Positions 11,265 to 22,096 of a stretch of 64,000 nucleotides of DNA are shown in pieces. The position numbers and the translations under genes were made by a program. Under the pieces are notes generated by a model that worked only from the letters and a program-made list of their open reading frames with translations, did not search any database and had not been told where the DNA came from. The stretch is from Nothophaeocryptopus gaeumannii. Lineage: Eukaryota; Ascomycota; Dothideomycetes; Mycosphaerellales; Mycosphaerellaceae. Within the stretch, counting starts at the first letter, position 1; the number at the start of each line of letters is the position of its first letter. The stretch lies in NCBI GenBank assembly GCA_031771865.1, contig JASISA010000042.1, positions 1,419,501 through 1,483,500 on the forward strand, written 5' to 3'.

Positions 11265-12994
11265 GCGGTTGTTGAGGGTGGCGGTAAAGACACAAACTGC
11301 GATAGCGGACACGAAGTTACGTGTGCTGCCCGATAGACCACCTCCTTGTCCGATTTCCTCCTGTGATCGCAGAGGGAAGGTTGAGGTTGTGATGGAGACT
11401 GATTCAACGATACCCATCGCATAGGCTCCAGGAATGACGAGGCCTAGCGTGAGGCTTCTATTATCGAGGTTGGCAGATGCTGCGGCCAGGAGCACAGCAG
11501 CGATAACCGATGCACCTATCATTGACCATTTGGGCCCGAAGATCCAGACCCAGAAACCGTGGCACATTTGGGCGAAGACGAAGCCCATAGCTACGACACC
11601 AGCCTCGCTCCCAACGTCGTACGCGCTGATTTGTCCCCGTCCGTAGTAGAGAATCGTAACAACCTGTGGCATGACGAGTGCGAAACCGTAATAAACGCAA
11701 GCGCCGATACCAGTATTCCAAGCAGCTGACTGAAAGCGGATATTCTTGAACAGATGTAGTGGGAGATAGGATTCCTTGCCTCGCTTGGTTATGAAGATCT
11801 CGTATGCGGGGAGGAGACCGAAGAGGGTGACACCACCAACGACCATGGTAGCGATAACCTGTGGTGAGCTCCATGGGTACCTGCAATTTGTCGTCAGTGC
11901 GTCATTTTTGTGAATAACAGCCGCAAGTCTTACAAGACACCACCCCAATTCATGCCAAAGATGAGGATGCAAAGACCACCGCTGTACAGAATAAGACCGA
12001 TCCAGTCGAAGTGGAAGAAGAGCTCCTTAGCAAGCTTCTTCCGGTGCAACATGCTGAACGTCGGTGGGTGGTAGAAGAGGTACCAGGATATCATGCTAGT
12101 CGCATTGATGGCGATTAAGAAGTAGAAGCTGATGTGTCGTCAGCTCAAGCTCAGCCCAAACAACAAAACAAGCCGTACCTGTTGCGCCATTTGCCTGGGT
12201 ATGTCTGAAAGCTGTAGGCTACTCTCGCTGCCAAAGGACTTGTGGGCGTGGTCATCAGATAGCAGTAGCTGTTCGCAAAGTAACGGTACTTCATCGGTAC
12301 GATTTCTGCGACAACCCAGAAGAAGGACTGCTGGAAAGCGACTGCTATTCCAATGAAGACCTCTGCACCAATCAAAGTGTTGACATTTTGCGCTACGGCT
12401 CCGATAATAGCTCCGATGAGGCCAAGGAAGGATCCGAAGACGAAGAACCATCGCCTGCCGAAGATGTCTGAAAGTTGACCGACCTGCAACGCGAAGAAGG
12501 TGTCAGCGGATGGCCACAGATACTGATAATCTCCCAGCATTTGAATCCATACCATCAAAAAGAAGATCGCGCCTCCCGCCAAATTCACGAGCGGCACCCA
12601 ATTTATGTTGGGACTTGGTCCTATGTCTTCGTTGATTTGCCCAAGAACAGGTGCGATAAGACCGAAGCCTGCGACTCAAGTCAGCATACAAACCTTTCTC
12701 AGCGCCTTCGAATGAACACCCACCTCCAATGCCGCCCATGAAGGCCATGCCGATTGCGAACAAAGTGCCGATGTAGTTCACCGAAAGCCAATACCTCCCA
12801 TCATACTTGTCAGCGTTTCGTCCCTTGGCTTCATCGGCTCTGTCGTCGAAGGCACGGTGGTCAACATAGGATGGGTCGTTCACATCGCGAGGATGCTGGC
12901 CGATCTCCTCGTCAACCGACGTGTCGACCTTCTCAATATGCGCCAGGCTATCGCCATGGATGGCAGTCGTCTTCTCAGGATCCATACTTGCCAT

Positions 12995-14684
12995 GATGGG
13001 AAGAATTCGAGGAACGTGAAGTCTGACTCAGACAAGGCGACCCCAAGAGAATGAACGCGCTTGATGGACATGCAGGTCTTATGAACCGCAACCGCCGCGC
13101 CCTTGCACACTTACTTTGGGCACTTTGATAGGCCCTACTCAATGTCAATCTGAGCCCGCCTGTCATCTGAACATGGGATTGTCAGATGTTACGCATCCCC
13201 AGACTTCCCCGCTTCCTGCATAGTGGCAGCGTTCGTGTCGAGGATGCCTATACAGTCGTTGCAATTCTCGTGTGAATGGATCCATACCGATAGCCATCGC
13301 TACCAGGGTCAGTATGCGCCTGGTGTCGTTCCGGCCTGCTGCAAGGAGCTAGCGTCAGCCTCATGAATGTACTTGGTATACTATCGCACTTCACCCGGCT
13401 GTCCGACATGCTCGATCTGCATATATCGTTAATTTACAGCCAATCCTCGACCTCCAATCTCGCCAAAGGAGCTGAATTAAGGCGGAGTGTTACTTTGGCG
13501 AAGCGAGCAGAAGGAAGATAAAAAGTATAAACCATGTAAGACCCTTTTTGTGGGGAAAGTCTGGGGAAGCTGGGGTCGTGTAGTGAGCCTAAAATCGTGT
13601 GGGAGGCCAGTGATGTTGATCAGGCCCATAAGCCAACGGCAGCCACTGCTCGCGAGATATAGTTTTGAGAAAGAGCCAGTGGTCGTGAGGGGTTCGCCTA
13701 AGCCATCACGAGTATTTCCAAGACGCACCTCTCTGTTCTTACGAAGCAGATAGAGGAGCAGAGCAACATGGCCAGCAGCGCGCATTCTCGAGGTGCCATT
13801 CGCTCGCCTCCACCGCGTTGATTTCCAGTCTGACAGCGGGATCGTTCTCCGATTTGAGTATCATACCAGTGCCATAAACCCTCATACCGGAGACATTAGG
13901 AGATCACTGCCCGCAGGAACCTCAGCTGAGGTACTCAGTCCTAATCTCTGTCAGCACTTCTTCAGCTGACTTCCAGAGACACTCGTTCTTCTTCTTCTGC
14001 TCATGCCCTCCTCGGTCGAGCGCCAGATCGATGACGAACGACGATCATTGCCCGCATGCCATGGCCGTCAAGCTTCCAGAGCTCCCAGCGCCAGCTGTTC
14101 CCACGGGATCGCCATTTGACGAGCCGGGACACAATGGCTTCTGTCTCTGGGCAAATGAGCACGATACATGATCACTAGTCTTCGGTGTGCGTTGATGATG
14201 AAGAGGCGATAATTGATGGCCCATTTCGTTGCCAGCGTGGAAGAGCAAGAGCAGCGTCGAAGGAGATTTGGGCATGCCAAGACTTCACGTGCCTGAGGCA
14301 AAAAAGTCAATGGCAGCAGAATGACAACACTGGGAAGAGGGAAGAGGATGGAGCAGAGAACGAGGGAATGACATGTCCTTGTATCTGGTGAATAGATAAA
14401 GGATTCTCGAATGAGATATCGCTTGACTTTCAATTTGTCAGGCCTGAACCTCTACAAGCCAGAAAGGAGAAGCTAAAAGCAAGCCTCAACACAGGATGTA
14501 GAATCGCATGTAATTCCATGACAGGGCATCCAACCACAATCTCCTCGGACAAGCAATCGTACGAGGTCTCTACGATGGACAATGACAGGGAAGGATGAGA
14601 AACTACGTTGATACAGCCAATTTCGTTATGTACAAGAGCAGCCTTCAACAGACCTATACAATGATCAAACTACACACAAGCCGC
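12995..14684. other. Intergenic, no supported gene
   Basis: This holds the upstream region of the disrupted transporter and the 3' flank of the GMC oxidoreductase gene. Frames of 60-120 codons occur on both strands, but none has domain-like content or usable splice structure that I can see. Confidence 0.5.
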
Positions 14685-16592
14685 TTAAACTTGGTGCGAA
14701 TCAATCTTCTCAATCCCATTAGACCCATTCCCACTAACCTTCGTCGCATTGACAATATTCGCGCCCCAAGTCTGCGCCATATACTCAGCAGCCTTCTCAG
14801 CAATGCCAAAAGCCGGCATTTGAGTGTGTCCAGAGTTCAAGTTCGGCATAATCGAGCAATCCACCACACGGAGGTTCTTCACACCGTACACTCGCAGGTA
14901 CTTATCGACGACAGCCATCGGATCATCCTTCTTGCCCAGCTTGCAAGTACCGCCTGGGTGGTATGAAGTCGAAGCGTACTTCTGAACAAAAGGCTGCCAG
15001 TCCTCGTTGGTCTTGTTCATGTGGTGTGTAGCGCCCGCTGGCCAGCCGCCCTTGACGACATCCTTGGTTCCGGCTCCTTGCATTACGATTTCATTTGCAA
15101 AACGGACACCTTCTGACAACATGAGAAGATCGCGTTTGTCTTGCAGGTAGTTGGGGTTTGCGAAAGGTGGAGTGAATGGGTTCTTGTCTGCAAGCTTGAC
15201 CTCGCCGCGAGATTGTTGACCGCAGAGGAAACAGCACATGGAGAATGCCCATTGGCCCTCTTTGGGGAGGTCGGTGTATTCTGGCGGGCCTCCGTAGCAG
15301 ATTGTGTTGAAGTATTCCACGCTTGGCTGCGACTCGGTCAGACCCATCGGGTCACGGCCTGGCTCTCGTGCAAGCGCTCGCCACTCAGGATTATCGCGGT
15401 CGAGTCGGTCGTTGAGACGTGCAAAGCCGAAGGCGCCGAATGGGAATGTAGATAGCCAGCCTGACTTCTTATCTTTCCACTCCTTGTGACCGTTGGCGTA
15501 CGCTTCTGGGTCGTGGTTGACTCTGGCATCGTCGGTAAGGTCGGCTTCGCTGAGTTCGTAGTACATGAAGATGAGCTGGTGGTCTTGCATGTTCTGGCCA
15601 ACACCTGGCAAGTCGAGCTCCACCGGAATGTTCATCTCGTCGAGATGTGCCTTTGGTCCAATTCCGGAGCGCATAAGCATTGTTGGTGTGTTGTAAGTTC
15701 CACCGGCGAGCGCGACCTCCTTCGTAGCAAAAGCCTTGTATCGGGTGCCGTTGTTGTCAAGATACTCAACTCCCTTAGCGACAAGCTCTCCATTCTCACG
15801 CTCCAAAATGACCTTGTCTACTGTTACATCGCAGGTGATTGTGACGTTGTTGCGTTGATAGTCCTTCGTAATGTAGTCTGCAGCAGTCGTTCGCGATCCC
15901 TGCCAGGTAGTTCGCATCGCGTGACCGCAGCCGAAAGATGCTTCGCCTGTGCTGAACATATCTGGTCGGTACGGCAATCCCTTCGATTGGTATGATTCGA
16001 GCATGCGCTTCGCGATCGGAATGGGCTCGAGGGCTGGCTCAATGTGGAGAGGACCATCATATCCGTGTGCGTCTTTGTCATGAGGGAACCACGGCTTGGG
16101 GTGGAACTTCTCAGCCTGTTTCTGGTGGTCAGCTTGCACTCGTGTCAGTCCATACCATAGATGCACACCTTCTTCATCGCTCTGAACATCTCGTCACCAC
16201 TCCATTCTGGGAAACCCCAATCATCATAATCTTGCTTGACACCTCGAACGCAGATGGTTCCATTGGAGCCACTGCTTCCACCCAAGAACCTTCCGCGAGG
16301 AAGTCTGCACTCTTTGCCGTTCAATCCAGGCTGTGGTGGGGAAACAATGTTCCAGTCGGTCGGGCCATAGTGACACTTAGTCCATGCGCCTGGCATCTGC
16401 ACATTGTCCAAATCCTTGCTGTGAGCGCCTGCCTCAAGCACGAGAATTCTGAAGTTGGGGTCCTCGGACAGTCGTCCAGCGACTACGGGGCCGCATGTGC
16501 CGCCACTGCAATGCGATCAGCTTTCGCGAAGATATTGCTGGTGGCTTTCATCCAACATACCCGCAAACAATGAAATCATATGTGTCACCCAT
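14685..16592 (-). CDS. GMC-family FAD oxidoreductase (choline dehydrogenase/alcohol oxidase-like)
   Basis: Exons 16592-16561, 16505-16169 and 16115-14685 give 599 aa. The Rossmann FAD motif spans the first intron (YDFIVCGGGTCGPVVAGRL), followed by LVLEAGAH, the flavin-attachment type stretch RGRFLGGSSGSNGT and GSRTTAADYI. PROSITE-like signature 2 is GGTYNTPTMLMRSGIGP. The catalytic His pair is visible in STSYHPGGTCKLG and NSGHTQMPAFGIAEKAA. There is no signal peptide, so it is intracellular, and the C-terminus (DSHQV) is not a PTS1. It would oxidise an alcohol to an aldehyde with FAD; the substrate is open. It is the leftmost of four enzyme genes that could act on acyl or aryl substrates (14.7-24 kb). 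Introns are 55 and 53 bp; the frame is intact. Confidence 0.9.
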
Positions 16593-17788
16593 TATCGCAG
16601 TTGTTTCCGGAAGATGCCAATGAATGAGAGAAGACCGGGTAAGAGATGGTGCTTACTGATACTGAGGGAATGCAAGTCACATTTACATAGACGGCGCGGC
16701 ATCTCGCCCATCTGGAATACCATATTCACGATCGTCTGGACTCTCGACGCCTTGGAGCTGTGTGCGGGGGTTGCAGAAGCAAGCGCGCGTGTGGTCTTCA
16801 ATGGACGCGTTCAAGGTGGGGTGCAGAGATGGCGATCGGATGCTTGGCTGTCGTTCCGTCCGTTCGACCGTCGCACCGCACTACTCGATTGGGCCAGAAA
16901 TGAGGCTCCCATCACAAGTCGTTCCGTCATACCCAACGCAGTGAGCGCGTGTTGCCCATGTTTGGAGTCCGAACCCTTTCCGGTACCCAGGGACAAGCGC
17001 GAACTCCATCAAAGTGTCCCACTCAGACCCATTCTCGAGTAATATACCCTTGAGAGCTTCATCGCAAAACATCGTCCTCTTCGACGAATGTTCGAACATG
17101 GTCCCGGGTAACAGCTGTCCGTCCTGCAGCTGCTCGATAGGCCCAGGTTATGATCCTCGAGGTAGTTGTTCCTGCGGCTCTGGTGTCCGATCCACAGCCT
17201 TGGGTCAGATGAACATGTCCGGATCATGTGCAATGAGACGGTGGCTGCCACGCTGCGCCAGCGACCAGAAACACCGTCCTGTGCTGACAAGGTTAATGGG
17301 TAGCGTCATAGCTCATTGTGGGGTAGAGAGCTCCTCCCCATGGGGCCAATCCGGGCTGAAAACAAGCAGGCCACATCATGAATGGTACTTTCGTGCAGTA
17401 GATGTGCAGTCGATCAGACCGGGCCCAGGTCGTTCATTCGGTAGTCCAAGTCTGTTGAAGGACTCCGAGCAGCGATTCAGCCATCGCTGCGCTTTTGCTG
17501 GATCGAGAGTAGGCGGCCAACTACGCGCCAGGACGACAGCTTGGTGCCTCAGGAGTCGGAATAGAGGCGTTTTGGGTATACTGCCTCCCATGCAGACTCT
17601 GCTGCGTGAGTAAATGGGGCACGGCGTGGTTGTTTGGAGGGGTGAGGATGGATGTGAGGATCGAGGGCCACTACCGACGTCTAAATCTAAGACGCCAAGC
17701 AACAGGGGATGATGAGATTCGCGCCTGAGGCGGACATGAGAAATTGCCACAACTTCGCGTCTATTCTATGAATACCGAAACAGTCCAT
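16593..17788. other. Intergenic, only weak coding-like fragments
   Basis: Several overlapping frames occur on both strands. On the minus strand 16881-17099 reads MFEHSSKRTMFCDEALKGIL and on, which is moderately protein-like, but no start, splice structure or known motif ties it to a gene. It may be the remnant of a lost gene. Confidence 0.35.
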
Positions 17789-18830
17789 CTACAACCTCGC
17801 CAATGCTGCTCGATCGCCGCCTTTGATTGGAAGTTGCAGCTGCTTGACATCGTCCTGCGTGAACTCCGCCTTCGCCCTCACAGCAGCCAGGTCCTCGCCG
17901 GTGATATCGCGCGTCTCACGAGCAGGATTATATCCCAGCCGCTCTCGCCCATCTCTCACATGCTCAACCTCACTCCATGCCAGTGCCGGCTTGCCATCAG
18001 ATCTCCGGAGGATTACGACATTCGCTGTGCCATCTGGTCCGGATGTGAACTGCAGGCATGTCTGAATGCGAGAGGGGGGATCGCCAGACCATCCTCGCAG
18101 CTGCCATACGAGTGCACAGATTCCAGTCAGGCCAGTCGTTCCCGCAAAGCCTTGTGAGTTTAGGTTCTCCGCTGGAGGCGCAAAGTCGAACTCCGTGAGC
18201 GCAGGTCGGACACCATGCTTGGCATCGTGGCGGACTTGCAGAACTTGGATGTCCTTGGGGCCTATTTGGGCCTGCCTCAGAGCTGCGCGAACTGCGGTAC
18301 TCGCTGTTCGAGAATGGTTGGCACCGCCAACAGCGCGTGAGTGAAAGCGACTTGTCAATGTGCAGGCTCGAACTGATACAGCGCCGTCCTTGAGATACGC
18401 ATGCGAGGTCAAGAACAGGTCTGAAACGAGCACCAACGCCACTACTTGTCGCCCCATGGAAGCTTCCTGGAAGACGTCAGCTTCCTTTTAAATGTGATCT
18501 GATTTGCAAGGAGCTTACCTGGTCGAATCCAATCACCAAAGTGCAATTCGACTGGCCCGACTTGATATGCTGGACCGCTGCGAAGACTCCGGACTCATTG
18601 TCGGTTTCAGCCACCGGTGCTCCTCGCATGCCAAAGGTCTCGAATGTAGATCGTGGTATTCTCAAGTCATCGAGAAAGCAGGCAACACTCTGATCCACAT
18701 CGTCGTAGGTCGCCCCAGCATCGAGTAAGGCCTTGGTTCCAGCAACGAGAGCACCTTTGTGAAGATTGGGCGGGTTTGCGCTCGCGTCTGATGTGCCAAT
18801 TCCAGCGATATGAGCGGATAATGGCTTCAT
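17789..18830 (-). CDS. Short thiolase-fold protein without catalytic residues, PTS1-like end
   Basis: Exons 18830-18519 and 18466-17789 (52-bp intron, phase 0) give 329 aa. That is shorter than SCPx-type thiolases (about 390 for the thiolase domain). The start MKPLSAHIAGIGTSDAS and the later LRGWSGDPPSRIQTC and SGPDGTANVVILRR follow the thiolase plan. At the position of the nucleophilic Cys (usual CxSG) the protein reads ETDNESGVFAA. The GHPxGATG box appears as AGTTGLTGICALVW, so the active-site Cys and His are absent. The last three residues are ARL, which fits the peroxisomal PTS1 consensus. It is divergently transcribed from the acyl-CoA ligase gene across 635 bp. A binding or scaffolding role, or an unusual chemistry, is inference. 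The start ATG has good context (GAGAAGATGAAG). Confidence 0.72.
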
Positions 18831-19465
18831 CTTCTCTACTCGTTGAACAGCTGAAGTTGTTTCAAGGTTTGGTCGAAATTCTTTGCCTGATCTCTCTGAT
18901 GAGAGCTTGTATCGTGCTAATGGTACAGTCGGTGTTGCACCAGGTCTCTCTCTGCAATCGTAATAGATGCGCCTGTTCAATTGTTTCCGGAAGTTTCTCG
19001 CTAGCAGTGAGTACTGATTCACACACAGATCACAACGCTATGGATCAATGCTACAGCTAAGGTTCGTAGCCGCGGGTATGCGACGCGGTATCGCGACCCC
19101 AGCCCCTCCGAAGCTAAACGTGCGGATCGATCACTGACGTCTCCACACCTTGCCGTCACCTACAGGACGGGTCTGGAATCGATCCTCGTGAAGAATCACC
19201 AGCTAGGATTGAGGCTCGCTATCTCTCCTGTTCCGATATCACCCTCTGGCTTGGTGTAGTACGAACGAAATAGCCGAACCGACTTCATCTGAGATGCCGG
19301 GACTTTAGCCTCACTGCAAACCAGCAACAATCACACAGACAGTGTATCGTCTAGCAGGTTCTCGGGTGCGGCATCCTCCAGAACGCGCTTCAGCTCAACA
19401 CGAATCTTTTAACTGGGTCACAACATCCGCAAGACTCAGGAACTTCTGGAGATCTTCTTCTTACA
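18831..19465. promoter_or_regulatory. Divergent promoter region between thiolase-like and ligase genes
   Basis: A 635-bp gap separates two start codons facing away from each other, so it must hold both promoters. I see no clear TATA box or named operator. The arrangement would allow joint control of the two genes. Confidence 0.5.
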
Positions 19466-21501
19466 ATGGCCGCAATGACAGAGATCCAAGAATATTACGA
19501 TGAACATGGCCGCCCTCCGTCAATTGTGTATGGACCAGCAACTCCAATTCCTCTCACAATGACCTTCAGCGAGCTGCTGGATCACCACGCAGAAGTTCGA
19601 GGGGACCGACCAGCAGTCATATCCCACCCTCAAAATGGCCACACCCTTTCATTCAAGCAGCTCCGAGAACGAAGTATACGGCTTGCACGAGCCATGTTCA
19701 ACGATGGAGTTGGAAAAGGCGATCTGGTTGCGATTTCACTTGGAAGCAGAGTAGAGTACTTCGAAACCTTCTTCGCTTGCACGTACCTAGGAGCTGCTCT
19801 GGTGTTATTGAACTACGCGTATGCGGAGTCAGAGATGTTGGCTTTGCTCAAGATCGTCAGTAAGTTGTCTCAGAGTGCTCACCGTTGCGAGGCCTCGTAC
19901 TAAGAGAGCAATAGAACCCAAGATGATGGTGACCTCTCCTGGCTTCACGTTCTACGACTATACGAAGGTTCTGCCCAAGATTGCGGAGCAGGTCCCTTCA
20001 GTCCAAAAGTTCATCATCATGGAAGACCTCGAGCGAAAGTACAATCTCACATCGCCACTGGACAGGATGGCCAGCTACGAGGAATACCTGGAGCAATTCG
20101 ATGGAGATGTCACTGCACTTCCTCAAGTCTCAATCTCGCCACATGACATGGTTAATGTTCAATTTACCTCCGGTAAGCGTTGCCGATTCTCCAGCTCCCA
20201 AAGACAAAGGACTAATATCTGCAATAGGCAGCACGGGTCTTCCCAAATCTGTGGCTTTATCACATTACAACATCATGAACTGCGGTCGATACATCTGGCA
20301 GCAAACACGAATGTCAGACCAAGACCGTGTCTGCTTGCCTGTTCCGCTCTTCCACTCCTTCGGCATGATCGTTGGTATGTTGCATTCGCTTGAGGTTCAA
20401 ATCATAGAGACTGATCATATACCAGGCATAAGCTCAAGCACAGTCGCCGGCTCATGTCTTGTCCTGCCATACGAAATCTTCAACTCAAAGAAGACACTGG
20501 AATGCATCGACAAATACAAGTGCACAGCCATCTATGGCGTACCGACCATGTTCGTCACCGAGATGGAATTGAAGGACTTCGACTCTTACGATCGGTCAAC
20601 CATCAAATTCGGAATCATTGCTGGAGCGGCCATGCCTCCGGAGCTCCTACGACGCATCATGACTAAGTACCCCTGCCCTCGAGTGTACACATGTTGGGGC
20701 ATGACAGAGCTAAGTTCATTCGCCACTATGATGCACGAGACGGATCCATTCGACAAGCGGATTAAGACAGCTGGACGACTGTTCCCTCACTTCGTCGCCA
20801 AGATCGTGGAGCCGAACAGTGGCAAGGTGTTGCCATGGGGTGAGAAAGGCGAGATCGTTGCCAGTGGCTACGGGTGAGCTCGGAACAGTCCTAGTATTTT
20901 GCCAGGTCTTAGCTGATGTTTCTTGCAGTCAAATGTCCGAGTACTTGAACAACAAAGAGAAGACCGAAGAGACTTTGCGACTGCATCAGGAGGACCTACA
21001 ATACGGTGGCGTCGGCGGACTTGAAGATGGGTAAGCGAAACAGATTTGTCAATCTCTCTGGACTCTCACTGACCTCCTAATAGCACCGTCCTCCGCCGCT
21101 GGATGCACACCGGTGACGAAGGCTACCTCGACGAGGAAGGCTTCTTCGTCATCTCGGGCCGCATAAAAGACCTCATCATCCGCGGTGGCGAAAACATCTC
21201 CCCCATGGAAATCGAAGACCGTCTCGTCGAACACGAAGCTATCGCCCAAGCCTCCATCGTCGGCGTCTCTGATGACAAGTACGGCGAGGAATTAGGAACT
21301 TTCTTGGAGTTGAGAGAGGGCTGCGAGAAGCCTTCTCATGAGGCTATTCGAGCTTTTGTGAGGGAGAAGCTGGCAAGATTTAAGGCCCCTAGGTATTTCT
21401 TCTGGTTGAAGGATGGGAAGGCACCGGACGATTGGCCGAAGACTGCGAGTGGGAAGATTTCGAAGCCGGATCTGAGGAAGATGGTTGAGAAATTGATTTA
21501 A
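19466..21501 (+). CDS. AMP-forming acyl-CoA/4-coumarate-CoA type ligase
   Basis: Six exons (19466-19859, 19915-20172, 20228-20374, 20426-20873, 20929-21030, 21084-21501) give 588 aa, with introns of 51-55 bp. ANL-superfamily motifs are all present: the P-loop FTSGSTGLPKSVALSH (it spans an intron), GVPTMFVTEM, YTCWGMTELSSF, HTGDEGYLDEEGFF, GRIKDLIIRGGENISPMEIE, and the C-terminal catalytic Lys region PKTASGKISKPDLRK. It activates a carboxylic acid with ATP and CoA. Substrate class is unclear, since both medium-chain acyl and aryl ligases look like this. The C-terminus (MVEKLI) is not a PTS1. It faces the thiolase-like gene and is followed on the same strand by a 2-hydroxyacyl-CoA lyase, so it may supply the CoA thioester that the lyase cleaves. 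The frame is intact. Confidence 0.9.
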
Positions 21502-22096
21502 ATCGTTTATATAGATTGTACACTCTGATCATCCTCTATCATGTTTTGTCCTCCTCCTGTTGTCGTTGGCGATGCTGCTATGTTTATTTCCCCCCCCATC
21601 GGTCTTCACTCGGAGTCGGCTCCGGCAACAGCAATCCTTAATATCCCGACATATTCAACGAACCTCGTCTACCTAGGGTAGGTGCTCCTGTGGTTTCTCA
21701 AACAACAATTCTAGATCCTCCTCACCTTCACAATACTTATCCAGATCACCCAAGCTCTCTTCTTTGGACCAAGACACAGTGACGGTCCCAAATAGGCAAT
21801 CGAGAACGAGGGGTCAGTGCTCGGCCGATGGCGAAGTCAGCCGTAGACCGGACAACGTTCGGGTACACACCCTGCAGAACCGCTCCGTCCAGGCGCCGTC
21901 GACCTCGGGTATGGGGCTCCGCATTCACTCCACAGCAGTCCGCTCGTGTTGGCTTGGCTGGGTTTCGGAGGAGCTAGACTACACTGCAGCGGACAGTGCT
22001 GGAGTGTTCACGAACTCGTTGGTTTTGTTGCTGGAGCGTACTGTACTTCATTAAGCCACCACGACATTGACGATTGGAACGACTTGAATTGCAAAC
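21502..22096. other. Intergenic region upstream of the lyase gene
   Basis: Contains the 3' flank of the ligase and the promoter of the lyase. A C-run occurs near 21590. No supported coding sequence. Confidence 0.5.

Larger units (their letters stand above)
8900..12994 (-). pseudogene. TRI12-like MFS transporter gene split by a hAT transposon
   Basis: Six minus-strand exons can be followed: 12994-12724, 12668-12553, 12483-12179, 12128-11934, 11880 to 11257, then from 9345 to 9074, and 9027-8900. Introns are 46-69 bp with good splice ends. The product is a 14-TM MFS of the TRI12/siderophore-transporter group: VGQLSDIFGRRWFFVFGSF (motif A), VAFQQSFFWVVAEIVPMKYR, MSTFPLRSQEEIGQ-like loop region, C-terminal tail with HSNREEKEFAKTHVGKD. 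Between NNRLLT and the following NNVYPVATSMG the coding exon is interrupted by the 1,903-bp element at 9354-11256. With one copy of the 8-bp target duplication removed, the frame would run through without any other defect, so the insertion looks recent. As it stands, the gene cannot make a full-length pump. Intron 2 (69 bp) is stop-free and in frame. Confidence 0.88.

Noticed and set aside
12140..12597. Separate minus-strand proteins in the transporter region
   Set aside because: They are exons plus read-through introns of the TRI12-like gene, or other frames of it.
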